This document shows positions 6,023 through 12,132 of a stretch of DNA of 12,132 bases, one piece after another. A program made the position numbers and the translations under genes. How positions within the stretch are numbered: the stretch's first letter is position 1; each line of letters begins with the position of its first letter. The DNA is from an uncultured Oscillospiraceae bacterium (GTDB lineage Bacteria; Bacillota; Clostridia; Oscillospirales; Oscillospiraceae), in assembly GCA_900759385.1 (NCBI GenBank), contig CAAEUZ010000006.1, positions 1 to 12,132 on the forward strand, read 5' to 3'. Under the pieces are notes generated by a model, which did not search any database, was not told where the DNA came from, and saw nothing but the letters and a program-made list of their open reading frames with translations.

Positions 6023-6051
6023 ACTTTATCAAATCTGGCGTGAAACGTCAA
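6023..6051 (-). promoter_or_regulatory. Probable ptsH promoter
   Basis: TTGACG (6051-6046) and TAAAGT (6028-6023) are separated by 17 bp on the minus strand. The -35 is near consensus, while the -10 matches 4 of 6. TATTAT slightly downstream would be better as a -10 but would give a 23-bp spacer. Confidence 0.55.
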
Positions 6052-6065
6052 CGGGGTTTTCCCCG
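6052..6065 (-). terminator. Hairpin between mutS2 and the ptsH promoter
   Basis: CGGGG-TTTT-CCCCG is a perfect 5-bp stem with a 4-nt loop. It lies 45 nt after the mutS2 stop and abuts the ptsH -35 box. No U-run follows on the minus strand, so it is at most a weak terminator for yqzL-recO-mutS2, and read-through into ptsH is possible. On the plus strand it is followed by ATTTGTCTTTTT, but no plus-strand gene ends here. Confidence 0.35.
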
Positions 6066-6109
6066 ATTTGTCTTTTTACACAAGTTGTACGGCGGCTGTA
6101 ACCTTAATT

Positions 6110-8485
6110 TTATTTCAGTTCCACCACGGTCACGCCGCTTTCTCCCTCACCGTAGCGGCCCAGGCGGAAGCTCTTGACCGCCTTGCTGCGTTTGAGCGCC
6201 TGCTGCACCGCCGCTCTCAGCGCTCCCGTGCCCTTGCCGTGGATGATGGTCACCGTCTGAAGCTTGCCCATAACCGCGGAATCTATGTACCGCTCCAGTA
6301 CGGGTATGGCCTCGAGTGTGTCCATCCCGCGCAGGTCGAGCTCGGCCGGCATGGGCGCCGCCCTCAGCGCCGCCCCTCCCGTGGAGGAGGGACCCTTTTT
6401 CTTCTGCCTGGGCTTTTCTATCACCCGCACCTCGCTCTGCTTCGCCGTCAGGTTCATGGCCCCGGCCCGGAGCGCGAGCGTGCCGTCCCGGTTCACATCC
6501 ACCACCTCGGCGTTGACGCCCATGCTCAGCAGCTCGACCGTGTCGCCCTTGACGGCGGGGCGTCCGGGCTTTTTGGCCTCCTGAGGCATGGCGGGGCGCT
6601 CGGCGAAGCTCTCCTCGGCCTCGTTGAGGCTGCGCAGCAGGTTCGTCCTCGCCTCGTTGGCGGCGCGGTGGTCCTCTTCGGCGTTCACCTGGGAGCGCAT
6701 GCGGTCTATCTCCGCGAAGGCGGCCTCGGCGGTCTCACGGGCGGAGGCGATGATGCGCTCGGCGTCACGCCGGGCCTTCACCTCGGCCTTGTCGAGCCGC
6801 AGCTCCAGCTCCACGCGGATCTTGGCGCTCTCCTTGCGGTTTGCCTCGGCCTCGCGCAACTTTTTCTCCGCCTCTTCGCGGTCCCGCTCCAGCGCCTGGC
6901 GCACCTCCTCGAGCTTCTCCAGCGTGGCCTCGAAGCTGGCGCTCTCGGTGCCTATGCGGCCGCGGGCGTCCGCTATTATCTCGGCAGGCACGCCCAGCCG
7001 CTCGGAAATGGCGAAGGCGTTGGACTTGCCCGGTATGCCGACCAGCAGCCTGTAGGTGGGCTTGAGCGTGGCCACATCGAACTCGCAGGAGGCGTTCATG
7101 ACGCCCTTTTCATTGGTGGCGTACACCTTCAGCTCCGCGTAATGCGTGGTGGCGGCGATGACCGCGCCGCATTTTCTCGCGTATTCTATAATGGATATGG
7201 CCAGGGCCGCTCCCTCCGTAGGGTCGGTGCCCGCGCCCAGCTCGTCAAAGAGCACGAGGGTGTTTTCCCCACACTCATCCAATATGCGCACGATGTTCGT
7301 CATGTGCGAGGAAAATGTAGACAAATTCTGCTCTATGCTCTGCTCATCGCCGATGTCGGCCAGGACGCCGGTGAAGACCGGCACGGCGCTGTCGCTGGCG
7401 GCGGGAATGTGCAGGCCGCAGGCGGCCATGACGCAGAGCAGGCCGATGGTCTTGAGCGTTACGGTCTTGCCGCCGGTATTGGGGCCGGTGATGACCAGGG
7501 TGTCATACGCCCCGCCGAGCTCCAGATCTATGGGCACGGCGGTTTCCTTGGCCAGGAGCGGATGGCGCGCGCGGTGGAGGCGGATTTCGCGCCCGGATAT
7601 CTCCGGCTCCACGGCGTCGAGCGCGTAGCTGAGCTTGGCCTTGGCAAAGATGAGGTCGAGCCTCACCAGCAGGTCGAAATCCAGCGATATGCCGTCCGCG
7701 TGCTCGGCGCAGTCGGCGGAGAGCTCGGCGAGGATGCGCTCTATCTCCGCTTTTTCGCGCGCACGGAGCTCGCGCAGCTCGTTGTTCGCCTTCACGGCGG
7801 CCATGGGCTCGATGAAGAGCGTGGCCCCCGAGCCGGACACGTCGTGCACCAGGCCGGGCACGGCGTTTTTAAACTCCGCCTTGACCGGCACCACGTAGCG
7901 CTCGGAGCGCGTGGTTATTATCGGCTCCTGCAGGGCCTTGGCGTAGCTGGGCGAGCTGATTATCTTCTGCAGCGCCTCGCGCACCCTGGCGCTGGCGGCG
8001 CGGATCAGGCGGCGTATGCTGGCGAGCTCGCTGCTCGCGGCGTCGGCTATCTCCTCCTCGCCCGCAATGGACGAGGTTATCTTGTCCTCCAGGAAGCGGT
8101 TGGCCTGGAGAGACTGGAAAATATAGTCTATACAGGTCTTCTCGCCTTTGCCGTCGCCGGCGGCGTAGGCCTTGGCGGCTCGCGCCGCGGCGAGCACGCC
8201 GGCTATGTCCAGCAGCTCGCGGGTGTTGAGCACGCCGCCCATGTCCGCGCGCTGCAGGCTGGCGCGGACGTCCTTGACGCCGGAAAAGCCGGGGCTGCCG
8301 CGGGTGATCATCATCCCGCGGGCCGCGCTGGTCTCGGCCAGGCGGCGGCGGACCTCGGCCTCGTCCGTGCTCGGCGCAAGCGCCCGGGCGCGCGACTTGG
8401 CCATCTCGCTGACGGCCTCGCGCTCAAGCATCTCCAGCACGGCGGGAAGTTCCAGGGTAGCGGTACTTCTCAGATATTGGGTCAT
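6110..8485 (-). CDS. mutS2: MutS2 family protein with C-terminal Smr domain
   Basis: 791 residues, normal for MutS2, which lacks the mismatch-recognition domain of MutS. Core/lever helices span about 1-290. The ABC-type ATPase follows, with Walker A GPNTGGKT (334-341), STFSSHM near 389-395, Walker B VLFDELGAGTDP (411-422) and the ATTHY switch histidine. A long charged coiled coil (about 510-630) links to a KOW-like segment (about 640-690, KGDTVELLSMGVNAEVVDV) and a C-terminal Smr domain with LDLRG (716-720) and HGKGTGALR (749-757). Family knowledge: MutS2 suppresses recombination in Helicobacter, while in Bacillus subtilis it acts on collided ribosomes. The N-terminus (about 1-15) is typical. 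The ATG overlaps the recO stop by 4 bp, with GAGGAAA upstream. Confidence 0.97.
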   Translation of the reverse strand: MTQYLRSTATLELPAVLEMLEREAVSEMAKSRARALAPSTDEAEVRRRLAETSAARGMMITRGSPGFSGVKDVRASLQRADMGGVLNTRELLDIAGVLAAARAAKAYAAGDGKGEKTCIDYIFQSLQANRFLEDKITSSIAGEEEIADAASSELASIRRLIRAASARVREALQKIISSPSYAKALQEPIITTRSERYVVPVKAEFKNAVPGLVHDVSGSGATLFIEPMAAVKANNELRELRAREKAEIERILAELSADCAEHADGISLDFDLLVRLDLIFAKAKLSYALDAVEPEISGREIRLHRARHPLLAKETAVPIDLELGGAYDTLVITGPNTGGKTVTLKTIGLLCVMAACGLHIPAASDSAVPVFTGVLADIGDEQSIEQNLSTFSSHMTNIVRILDECGENTLVLFDELGAGTDPTEGAALAISIIEYARKCGAVIAATTHYAELKVYATNEKGVMNASCEFDVATLKPTYRLLVGIPGKSNAFAISERLGVPAEIIADARGRIGTESASFEATLEKLEEVRQALERDREEAEKKLREAEANRKESAKIRVELELRLDKAEVKARRDAERIIASARETAEAAFAEIDRMRSQVNAEEDHRAANEARTNLLRSLNEAEESFAERPAMPQEAKKPGRPAVKGDTVELLSMGVNAEVVDVNRDGTLALRAGAMNLTAKQSEVRVIEKPRQKKKGPSSTGGAALRAAPMPAELDLRGMDTLEAIPVLERYIDSAVMGKLQTVTIIHGKGTGALRAAVQQALKRSKAVKSFRLGRYGEGESGVTVVELK

Positions 8486-9228
8486 TGCAGCTGTTTCCTC
8501 AGTTTCTTGTAGTAGTCAAGGCTGCCGAAGGAGCGGTCCAGGGCGTGCAGGGTGTACGCCTCGCATACCCTCCCGAGCTCGGCTAGCTCGGCCTCCGGAA
8601 GCCGGAAGGCAAATATACGCCTGGATTCGGCGGAAATAATATACCGCATCGCGTCTATGACCGAGCGCGAGAGTTCATACCCTCCCGCGGCGCGGCAGCC
8701 GGAGCAGTAGAGCTCGCCGCTGTCGGCAAAGAGGCGCCCGGCGTCCATCTCTTCCCGGCCGCAGGCGGCGCAGGCGTCGAGCTCCGGCCGGTAGCCGGAC
8801 AGGCACATCAGCCTCAGCTCGAAGGCGGCCTTCACCTGTTCCGGCGGGCAGACGCGGTTTGAGAGCGCAAAGAGCGCGTTGAGGCCCAGCTGGAGGATCT
8901 CCGGCTCCGGCACATCCTCGTTGGAGACAGACTCCAGCAGCTCGGCAATATAGCTGCCCAGCGAGAGCAGGTTCAGGTCCCCGCGCAGGCCGCGGAACTG
9001 CTCCACGCTCTCGGCCTCGTTTATCGTCCAGAGCCCGCGGTTGCCGAAAAACGTAAAGTCGGCGAAGCTCAGGAGCTGCACCGCCGCCGACAGGCGGCTG
9101 CGCGTGCGCGCCACCCCCCGGGCCTTGGCGGTTATCTTTCCGTCGGTCTCGGTCAGGATAGTGAGTATCTTGTCGGACTCTTTGTATTTCGCTTCCCGGA
9201 GAATAAGCCCCCGTGTCGTGAGAAACAT
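8482..9228 (-). CDS. recO: DNA repair protein RecO
   Basis: 248 residues from the ATG at 9228. The N-terminal OB fold is recognisable (TTRGLILREAKYKESDKILTILTETDGKITAKARGVARTRSRL), followed by a helical domain and a four-cysteine zinc site C153, C156, C175, C178 (CAAC...CSGC). RecO loads RecA together with RecR during single-strand-gap repair and anneals SSB-coated strands. A GTG at 9237 would start within the SD; GGAGGG (9242-9237) with an 8-nt spacer selects the ATG at 9228 instead. It is the middle gene of yqzL-recO-mutS2: it starts 33 nt after yqzL and overlaps mutS2 by 4 bp. The recO-mutS2 overlap argues for coordinated expression. Confidence 0.96.
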   Translation of the reverse strand: MFLTTRGLILREAKYKESDKILTILTETDGKITAKARGVARTRSRLSAAVQLLSFADFTFFGNRGLWTINEAESVEQFRGLRGDLNLLSLGSYIAELLESVSNEDVPEPEILQLGLNALFALSNRVCPPEQVKAAFELRLMCLSGYRPELDACAACGREEMDAGRLFADSGELYCSGCRAAGGYELSRSVIDAMRYIISAESRRIFAFRLPEAELAELGRVCEAYTLHALDRSFGSLDYYKKLRKQLQ

Positions 9229-9261
9229 ATGTATCACCCTCCAAAGTTTCTCCGACGGCCG

Positions 9262-9381
9262 TCATCCGGCCGCCGTTTCCTCTCCGTTTGCCGTTCCGCG
9301 CCCGTCCAGAGCGCGGCAGATGAGCCAGCACAGCGGCTCACCGGTCTCAGCGAAAAGCTCCCAAAAGTCATTGCCTGACAT
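9262..9381 (-). CDS. YqzL-type microprotein upstream of recO
   Basis: A 39-residue frame starting ATG at 9381 and stopping TGA at 9264-9262. The N-terminal half reads SGNDFWELFAETGEPLCWL. That matches the short conserved core of the YqzL family (W-LF-ETG followed by a hydrophobic patch), which is found directly before recO in Firmicutes. The C-terminal half (GRGTANGEETAAG) is low-complexity and probably disordered. A GGGGGTG SD-like sequence (9393-9387) lies 5 nt before the ATG. It is the first gene after the promoter at 9461-9489. The function of YqzL is unknown. It is easily missed by gene callers because of its length. Assignment rests on the motif and location together. Confidence 0.8.
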   Translation of the reverse strand: MSGNDFWELFAETGEPLCWLICRALDGRGTANGEETAAG

Positions 9382-9460
9382 GAAAACACCCCCGGCATTA
9401 TTCTGCGCATCGCTGCGCGTCATATAGCTGGGAATTTTTCAGCCGGCATAGCCCGCGACG

Positions 9461-9489
9461 ATTATATACCATACCCGCAGGTATGGCAA
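9461..9489 (-). promoter_or_regulatory. SigA-type promoter of yqzL-recO-mutS2 with a spacer palindrome
   Basis: On the minus strand, TTGCCA (9489-9484) and a perfect TATAAT (9466-9461) are 17 bp apart. The spacer contains a perfect inverted repeat, CCATACC-N4-GGTATGG (9469-9486), that overlaps the -35 and ends 2 bp from the -10: a classic position for a repressor operator. The leader to the yqzL start is about 73 nt and includes a GCGCA/TGCGC hairpin at 9405-9418. Confidence 0.8.
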
Positions 9490-9560
9490 GCGTTTTGACA
9501 AATAAATAACGCGAATTTTGCCCGGGGCGCATGCACACGGTTTTTCAGCCTTTTTACAGC

Positions 9561-9589
9561 TTGCTACCGGGACCGGTATGGTGTATTAT
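9561..9589 (+). promoter_or_regulatory. SigA-type promoter of DUF1846-Smr-NTF2 with a spacer palindrome
   Basis: TTGCTA (9561-9566) and TATTAT (9584-9589) are 17 bp apart. The spacer carries TACCGG-GA-CCGGTA (9565-9578) and then GGTATGGT (9575-9582). The latter occupies the same position relative to the -10 as the identical octamer in the divergent yqzL promoter. Predicted transcription start is about 9596, giving a leader of about 50 nt. Confidence 0.7.
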
Positions 9590-9646
9590 ATCACTATTGG
9601 TCAAATATGCGGACGTGAAAAAGAGAACACTAGTGGGGGATAAAGA

Positions 9647-11137
9647 ATGAAGAAGCTAGGCTTTGACAACGACAAATACCGCCGCCTGCAATCCGAGAAA
9701 ATCCGCGAGCGCATAGAGCGCTTCGGCGGCAAGCTCTACCTGGAGTTCGGCGGCAAGCTCTTTGACGACTATCATGCCTCGCGCGTACTGCCCGGTTTCG
9801 AGCCGGACAGCAAGGTGCGCATGCTGCTGGAGATGAAGGACGAGGCCGAGATAGTCATCGTCATCTCCGCCGACGACATGGAGCGCAGCAAGCGCCGCGG
9901 CGACCTCGGCATCACCTACGATGAGGACACCCTGCGGCTTATTGACGCCTTCCGCGCCAGCGGGCTCTATGTTGGCAGCGTCAGCATCACGCACTACCGC
10001 GGCCAGCAGGCCGCCGACGTCTTCCGCAAGCGGCTGGAGGCCATGAACGTGCGCGTGTACATGCAGCACTGGATACCGGACTACCCGTCCAACCTCTCCC
10101 TCATAGTCTCAGACGACGGCTTCGGCAAGAACGACTACATAGAGACCTCGCGCCAGCTCGTGGTGGTCACCGCGCCGGGCCCGGGCAGCGGCAAGATGGC
10201 CGCGTGCCTCTCCCAGCTCTACCACGAACACAAGCGCGGCGTCAAGGCCGGATACGCCAAGTTTGAGACCTTCCCCATCTGGAACCTCCCCCTCAAGCAT
10301 CCGGTCAACCTGGCCTATGAGGCCGCCACCGCCGACCTCGACGACGTGAACATGATCGACCCCTTCCATCTCGAGGCCTACGGCAAGAGCTCGGTAAACT
10401 ACAACCGCGACGTGGAGATCTTCCCCGTCCTCAACGCCATGTTCGAGCGCATTTACGGCGAGTCTCCCTACAAGAGCCCCACGGACATGGGCGTCAACAT
10501 GGCCGGTTTCTGCATCACTGACGACGAGGTGTGCCGCGAGGCCAGCACCCGCGAGATCATCCGCCGCTATTTTGCTGCCGCCTGTGCACATCGCCAGGGC
10601 CTGGCCGAGCAGAGCGAGGTGTACAAGGAAGAGCTGCTCATGAACCAGCTCGGCGTCAAGCCCTCGGACCTCTCCGTCGTACCGGCCGCGCTGGAACGCG
10701 CCGAGGAGACGGGCGCGCCCGCCGTGGCCATGGAGATGCCGGACGGCACCATTATCACCGGCAAGACCTCCGCCCTGCTCGGCGCCAGCAGCGCATGCCT
10801 GCTCAACGCGCTCAAGTACATGGCCGGCATCCCCAAGGACGTCACGCTCATAGCGCCCAGCATCATCCAGCCCATACAGCATCTCAAGGTCGAGCACATG
10901 GGCAACCACAACCCGCGGCTGCACACCGACGAGGTGCTCATCGCCCTGAGCATCTGCGCGGTCAACGACATGAACGCGGAAAAGGCCATGGACGCGCTGG
11001 CCTCCCTGGCCGGCTGCGACGTGCACTCCACCGTCATACTCTCGCGCGTGGACGAAAACGTCTTCCAGCGCCTGGGCATGTACCTGACCTGCGAACCCCA
11101 CTATCAGACCAAAAAACTCTATCACGGCAAGAAGTAA
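9647..11137 (+). CDS. DUF1846 (UPF0371) family protein
   Basis: 496 residues, the full length of the DUF1846/UPF0371 family. Recognised blocks are: the N-terminal GFDNDKYRRLQSEKIRERIERFGGKLYLEFGGKLFDDYHASRVLPGF region (about 5-51), YMQHWIPDYPSN (138-149), the Walker-like glycine loop TAPGPGSGK (175-183), DPFHLEAYG with VNYNRDVE (near 243-260) and TGKTSALLGASSA near 370. Crystal structures of family members exist, but no reaction is established to my knowledge. The glycine loop suggests nucleotide or phosphate binding; that is inference. No signal peptide or membrane helix, so cytosolic. The ATG follows a GGGGGA stretch 6-7 nt upstream. It leads a plus-strand unit with the Smr and NTF2-like genes, divergent from yqzL-recO-mutS2. 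Confidence 0.93.
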   Translation: MKKLGFDNDKYRRLQSEKIRERIERFGGKLYLEFGGKLFDDYHASRVLPGFEPDSKVRMLLEMKDEAEIVIVISADDMERSKRRGDLGITYDEDTLRLIDAFRASGLYVGSVSITHYRGQQAADVFRKRLEAMNVRVYMQHWIPDYPSNLSLIVSDDGFGKNDYIETSRQLVVVTAPGPGSGKMAACLSQLYHEHKRGVKAGYAKFETFPIWNLPLKHPVNLAYEAATADLDDVNMIDPFHLEAYGKSSVNYNRDVEIFPVLNAMFERIYGESPYKSPTDMGVNMAGFCITDDEVCREASTREIIRRYFAAACAHRQGLAEQSEVYKEELLMNQLGVKPSDLSVVPAALERAEETGAPAVAMEMPDGTIITGKTSALLGASSACLLNALKYMAGIPKDVTLIAPSIIQPIQHLKVEHMGNHNPRLHTDEVLIALSICAVNDMNAEKAMDALASLAGCDVHSTVILSRVDENVFQRLGMYLTCEPHYQTKKLYHGKK

Positions 11138-11143
11138 GAAATC

Positions 11144-11176
11144 CGGCTCAGAGGTACAGTTTTTGCCTCTGAGCCG
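11144..11176 (+). promoter_or_regulatory. Strong intercistronic hairpin between DUF1846 and Smr genes
   Basis: CGGCTCAGAGG (11144-11154) pairs perfectly with CCTCTGAGCCG (11166-11176) around an 11-nt loop. It begins 7 nt after the DUF1846 stop and ends 10 nt before the GGGG of the Smr SD. No T-run follows on the plus strand (CATGTTTAAG), so it is not a classical terminator. It could partially terminate, protect the upstream 3' end or separate expression levels within the operon. Confidence 0.7.
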
Positions 11177-11193
11177 CATGTTTAAGGGGTATT

Positions 11194-11538
11194 ATGAACA
11201 CGCTGCGTGAAGTTAACATAAAATATGACATGCCCACCGCCGACCAGGCCGTCAAGCGCACCACCTTTGAGATTGAGAATGCACGGCGGCTGGGCGTGAA
11301 GTGCGTCAAGATCGTGCACGGCTACGGCTCGCACGGCAAGGGCGGCAGGATCCGCGTGGAGGTGCGCGCATACTTGGAGCGCATGAAGCGTCAGGGGCGC
11401 ATCACGGACTACATACCCGGGGAGCGCTTTTCCATCTTTGACGAGGCCACCCGCGCAGCCTTTGCCAGGTGCGGCGAACTGCGCCAGGACAGCGACCTCG
11501 AGCGCGCAAACAACGGCGTGACGATAATAATTATATGA
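11194..11538 (+). CDS. Stand-alone Smr-domain protein
   Basis: 114 residues. The conserved second Smr motif is present as VKIVHGYGSHGKGGRIR (38-54), the HGxGxxxGGxxR pattern of Smr nuclease-like domains, followed by a helix (VEVRAYLERMKRQG) and a strand. The first motif (LDLHG/LDLRG in most Smr proteins) is replaced by VNIKYDMPTADQAV (7-20). The protein therefore belongs to a short clostridial Smr variant whose catalytic competence is uncertain. Smr domains cleave nucleic acid in characterised proteins, but whether this one does is unknown. The C-terminal tail (about 85-114) is charged and ends in four isoleucines. A GGGG SD lies only 4 nt before the ATG. The stop shares ATGA with an alternative NTF2-gene start, so the genes are coupled. 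Confidence 0.85.
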   Translation: MNTLREVNIKYDMPTADQAVKRTTFEIENARRLGVKCVKIVHGYGSHGKGGRIRVEVRAYLERMKRQGRITDYIPGERFSIFDEATRAAFARCGELRQDSDLERANNGVTIIII

Positions 11539-11549
11539 GGGAGACGGCA

Positions 11550-11942
11550 ATGGTTTACAACAAGATACGTGAGCTGATCGGCCAGGCGGACGCGGCGATA
11601 CGCGAAGGGCGCTTTGACGACCTGGCGGAGTTTTATACCGATGACGCAGTGCTGGTCGTGCGCCCAGGCATGGAAGCGCACGGCAAGGATGAAATAAAGC
11701 GCGCTTTCATGGCCATAGCCAGGTATTTCAACGGCTCAGTGTCCCCTCGCCAGGGCAATATGGTCATGCTTGAGGCCGGGGATACGGTGCTTGTCCTCTC
11801 GCAGACCTTTGTGGACGCCGACAGGAAGCCGGACAGCGAATACCCCGGCGAGCGCCGCGCCACATATGTGTACCGCAACGTAAACGGCCGCTGGCTCTGC
11901 GCGGTTGACAACTCCTACGGCACCACCCTGCTCGAGCCGTAA
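11550..11942 (+). CDS. NTF2-like / SnoaL-type small protein
   Basis: 130 residues from the ATG at 11550. The sequence fits the NTF2/SnoaL-like (DUF4440) cone fold: an N-terminal helix (KIRELIGQADAAIREGRFDDLAEFY), then TDDAVLVVRPGMEAHGKDEIKRAF, then alternating strands ending in ATYVYRNVNGRWLCAVDNSYG. Members serve as small enzymes, ligand-binding folds or partner domains, so no substrate can be named. The ATG at 11550 has AGGGAG 6 nt upstream. An alternative ATG at 11535 overlaps the Smr stop (ATGA) and would add five residues but lies ahead of the best SD. Third gene of the DUF1846-Smr unit. No obvious terminator separates it from the tRNA gene. Confidence 0.85.
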   Translation: MVYNKIRELIGQADAAIREGRFDDLAEFYTDDAVLVVRPGMEAHGKDEIKRAFMAIARYFNGSVSPRQGNMVMLEAGDTVLVLSQTFVDADRKPDSEYPGERRATYVYRNVNGRWLCAVDNSYGTTLLEP

Positions 11943-11968
11943 CAGCACTTTTTATCTCAACTACCCCG

Positions 11969-11997
11969 TTGACAACTGACATCGAAAATGTTAAACT
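11969..11997 (+). promoter_or_regulatory. Promoter of tRNA-Gly
   Basis: A perfect TTGACA (11969-11974) and TAAACT (11992-11997) are separated by 17 bp. Initiation would fall around 12004, only a few bases before the tRNA 5' end, as is usual for single tRNA genes. Confidence 0.75.
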
Positions 11998-12007
11998 ATT
12001 CTGGCAC

Positions 12008-12081
12008 GCGGGTGTAGTTCAATGGTAGAACACCAGCCTTCCAAGCTGGATACGAGGGTTCGATTCCCTTCACCCGCTCCA
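12008..12081 (+). tRNA. tRNA-Gly (anticodon TCC)
   Basis: A full cloverleaf can be folded. The acceptor arm is GCGGGTG/CACCCGC (12008-12014 with 12071-12077). The D stem is GTTC/GAAC with an AATGGTA loop. The anticodon stem CCAGC/GCTGG encloses CT-TCC-AA, so the anticodon TCC decodes GGA. The 4-nt variable loop is followed by a T arm with TTCGATT and a G-T closing pair. Discriminator base U (T at 12078) and the 3' CCA are encoded in the gene, giving 74 nt in total. Confidence 0.98.
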
Positions 12082-12121
12082 CGTCGTCGCGGACTTTTTA
12101 TCGTTCGCGGCGGCGTTTTTT
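12082..12121 (+). terminator. Intrinsic terminator of tRNA-Gly
   Basis: Positions 12082-12093 pair with 12104-12115 in a 12-bp stem that includes three G-U pairs, with a 10-nt loop, followed by six T residues (12116-12121). It starts directly after the encoded CCA. Confidence 0.85.
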
Positions 12122-12132
12122 CGTTCCGAAAA

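Noticed and set aside
6068..8512. An uninterrupted plus-strand frame of more than 800 codons antisense to mutS2, and similar ones antisense to uvrC (3796-5655) and coaD/rsmD (2714-3799)
   Set aside because: The minus-strand proteins are unmistakable family members. High-GC coding DNA routinely leaves an open antisense frame, and these translations are low-complexity (His/Leu/Gly/Arg-rich) with no SD or domain.
9598..9617. A CtsR-like half-site, GGTCAAA, in the DUF1846 leader
   Set aside because: CtsR operators need a tandem repeat of the heptamer. The second copy here reads GCGGACG and does not match, so no heat-shock control is claimed.
10109..11179. A long minus-strand frame antisense to the DUF1846 gene
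   Set aside because: Shadow of a well-conserved plus-strand protein, with no ribosome site and no recognisable domain.
11943..11968. Possible terminator between the NTF2-like gene and the tRNA promoter
   Set aside because: There is a short T-run (CACTTTTTATC) but no stem in front of it.
1..12132. A search for CRISPR arrays, transposases, toxin-antitoxin pairs, phage genes or retron-like elements
   Set aside because: No regularly spaced repeats, integrase or transposase motifs, or defence-type gene pairs were seen. The gene content is core metabolism, repair and division.

Overview
The window looks like chromosomal core DNA from a GC-rich member of the Clostridia, most likely Oscillospiraceae-like (Firmicutes). 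The reasons are an HPr carrying both His15 and the Gram-positive regulatory Ser46, a YqzL-type microprotein in front of recO, a MutS2 with a C-terminal Smr domain, a CCA-encoding tRNA gene and strong Gram-positive Shine-Dalgarno (SD) sequences. The family placement is inference; no 16S or phylogeny is available here.

Layout, left to right. Positions 1-220 hold no gene but are dense in inverted repeats, probably a dispersed non-coding element. A minus-strand cell-division unit follows (mraZ-rsmH-ftsL, 1889 down to 221). Its promoter and a 10-bp-phased array of GTG boxes, a likely MraZ operator, lie upstream. A bidirectional terminator (2161-2192) separates it from a second minus-strand operon: uvrC-rsmD-coaD-coiled-coil protein (5601 down to 2221). 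Next comes a monocistronic ptsH (HPr) with its own promoter and terminator, then the minus-strand repair unit yqzL-recO-mutS2 (9381 down to 6110). From 9561 the orientation switches to plus: a DUF1846 protein, a stand-alone Smr-domain protein and an NTF2/SnoaL-like protein, then a tRNA-Gly(TCC) gene with its own promoter and terminator.

Functionally the window joins septum formation and rRNA methylation (mraZ, rsmH, ftsL, rsmD), excision and recombination repair (uvrC, recO), MutS2, CoA synthesis (coaD) and carbon-flux signalling (ptsH). Genes within units are tightly packed, with 1-8 bp overlaps that suggest translational coupling.

Most of the window is ordinary housekeeping DNA and I see no defence island, CRISPR array, prophage or transposase. 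The observations most worth a second look are: an apparent ACG start codon for uvrC behind a perfect SD; a shared promoter-spacer motif in the two divergent promoters that drive yqzL-recO-mutS2 and DUF1846-Smr-NTF2; the uncharacterised DUF1846-Smr-NTF2 operon; the MraZ operator; and the repeat-rich end of the mraZ-rsmH-ftsL unit where further division genes would be expected.
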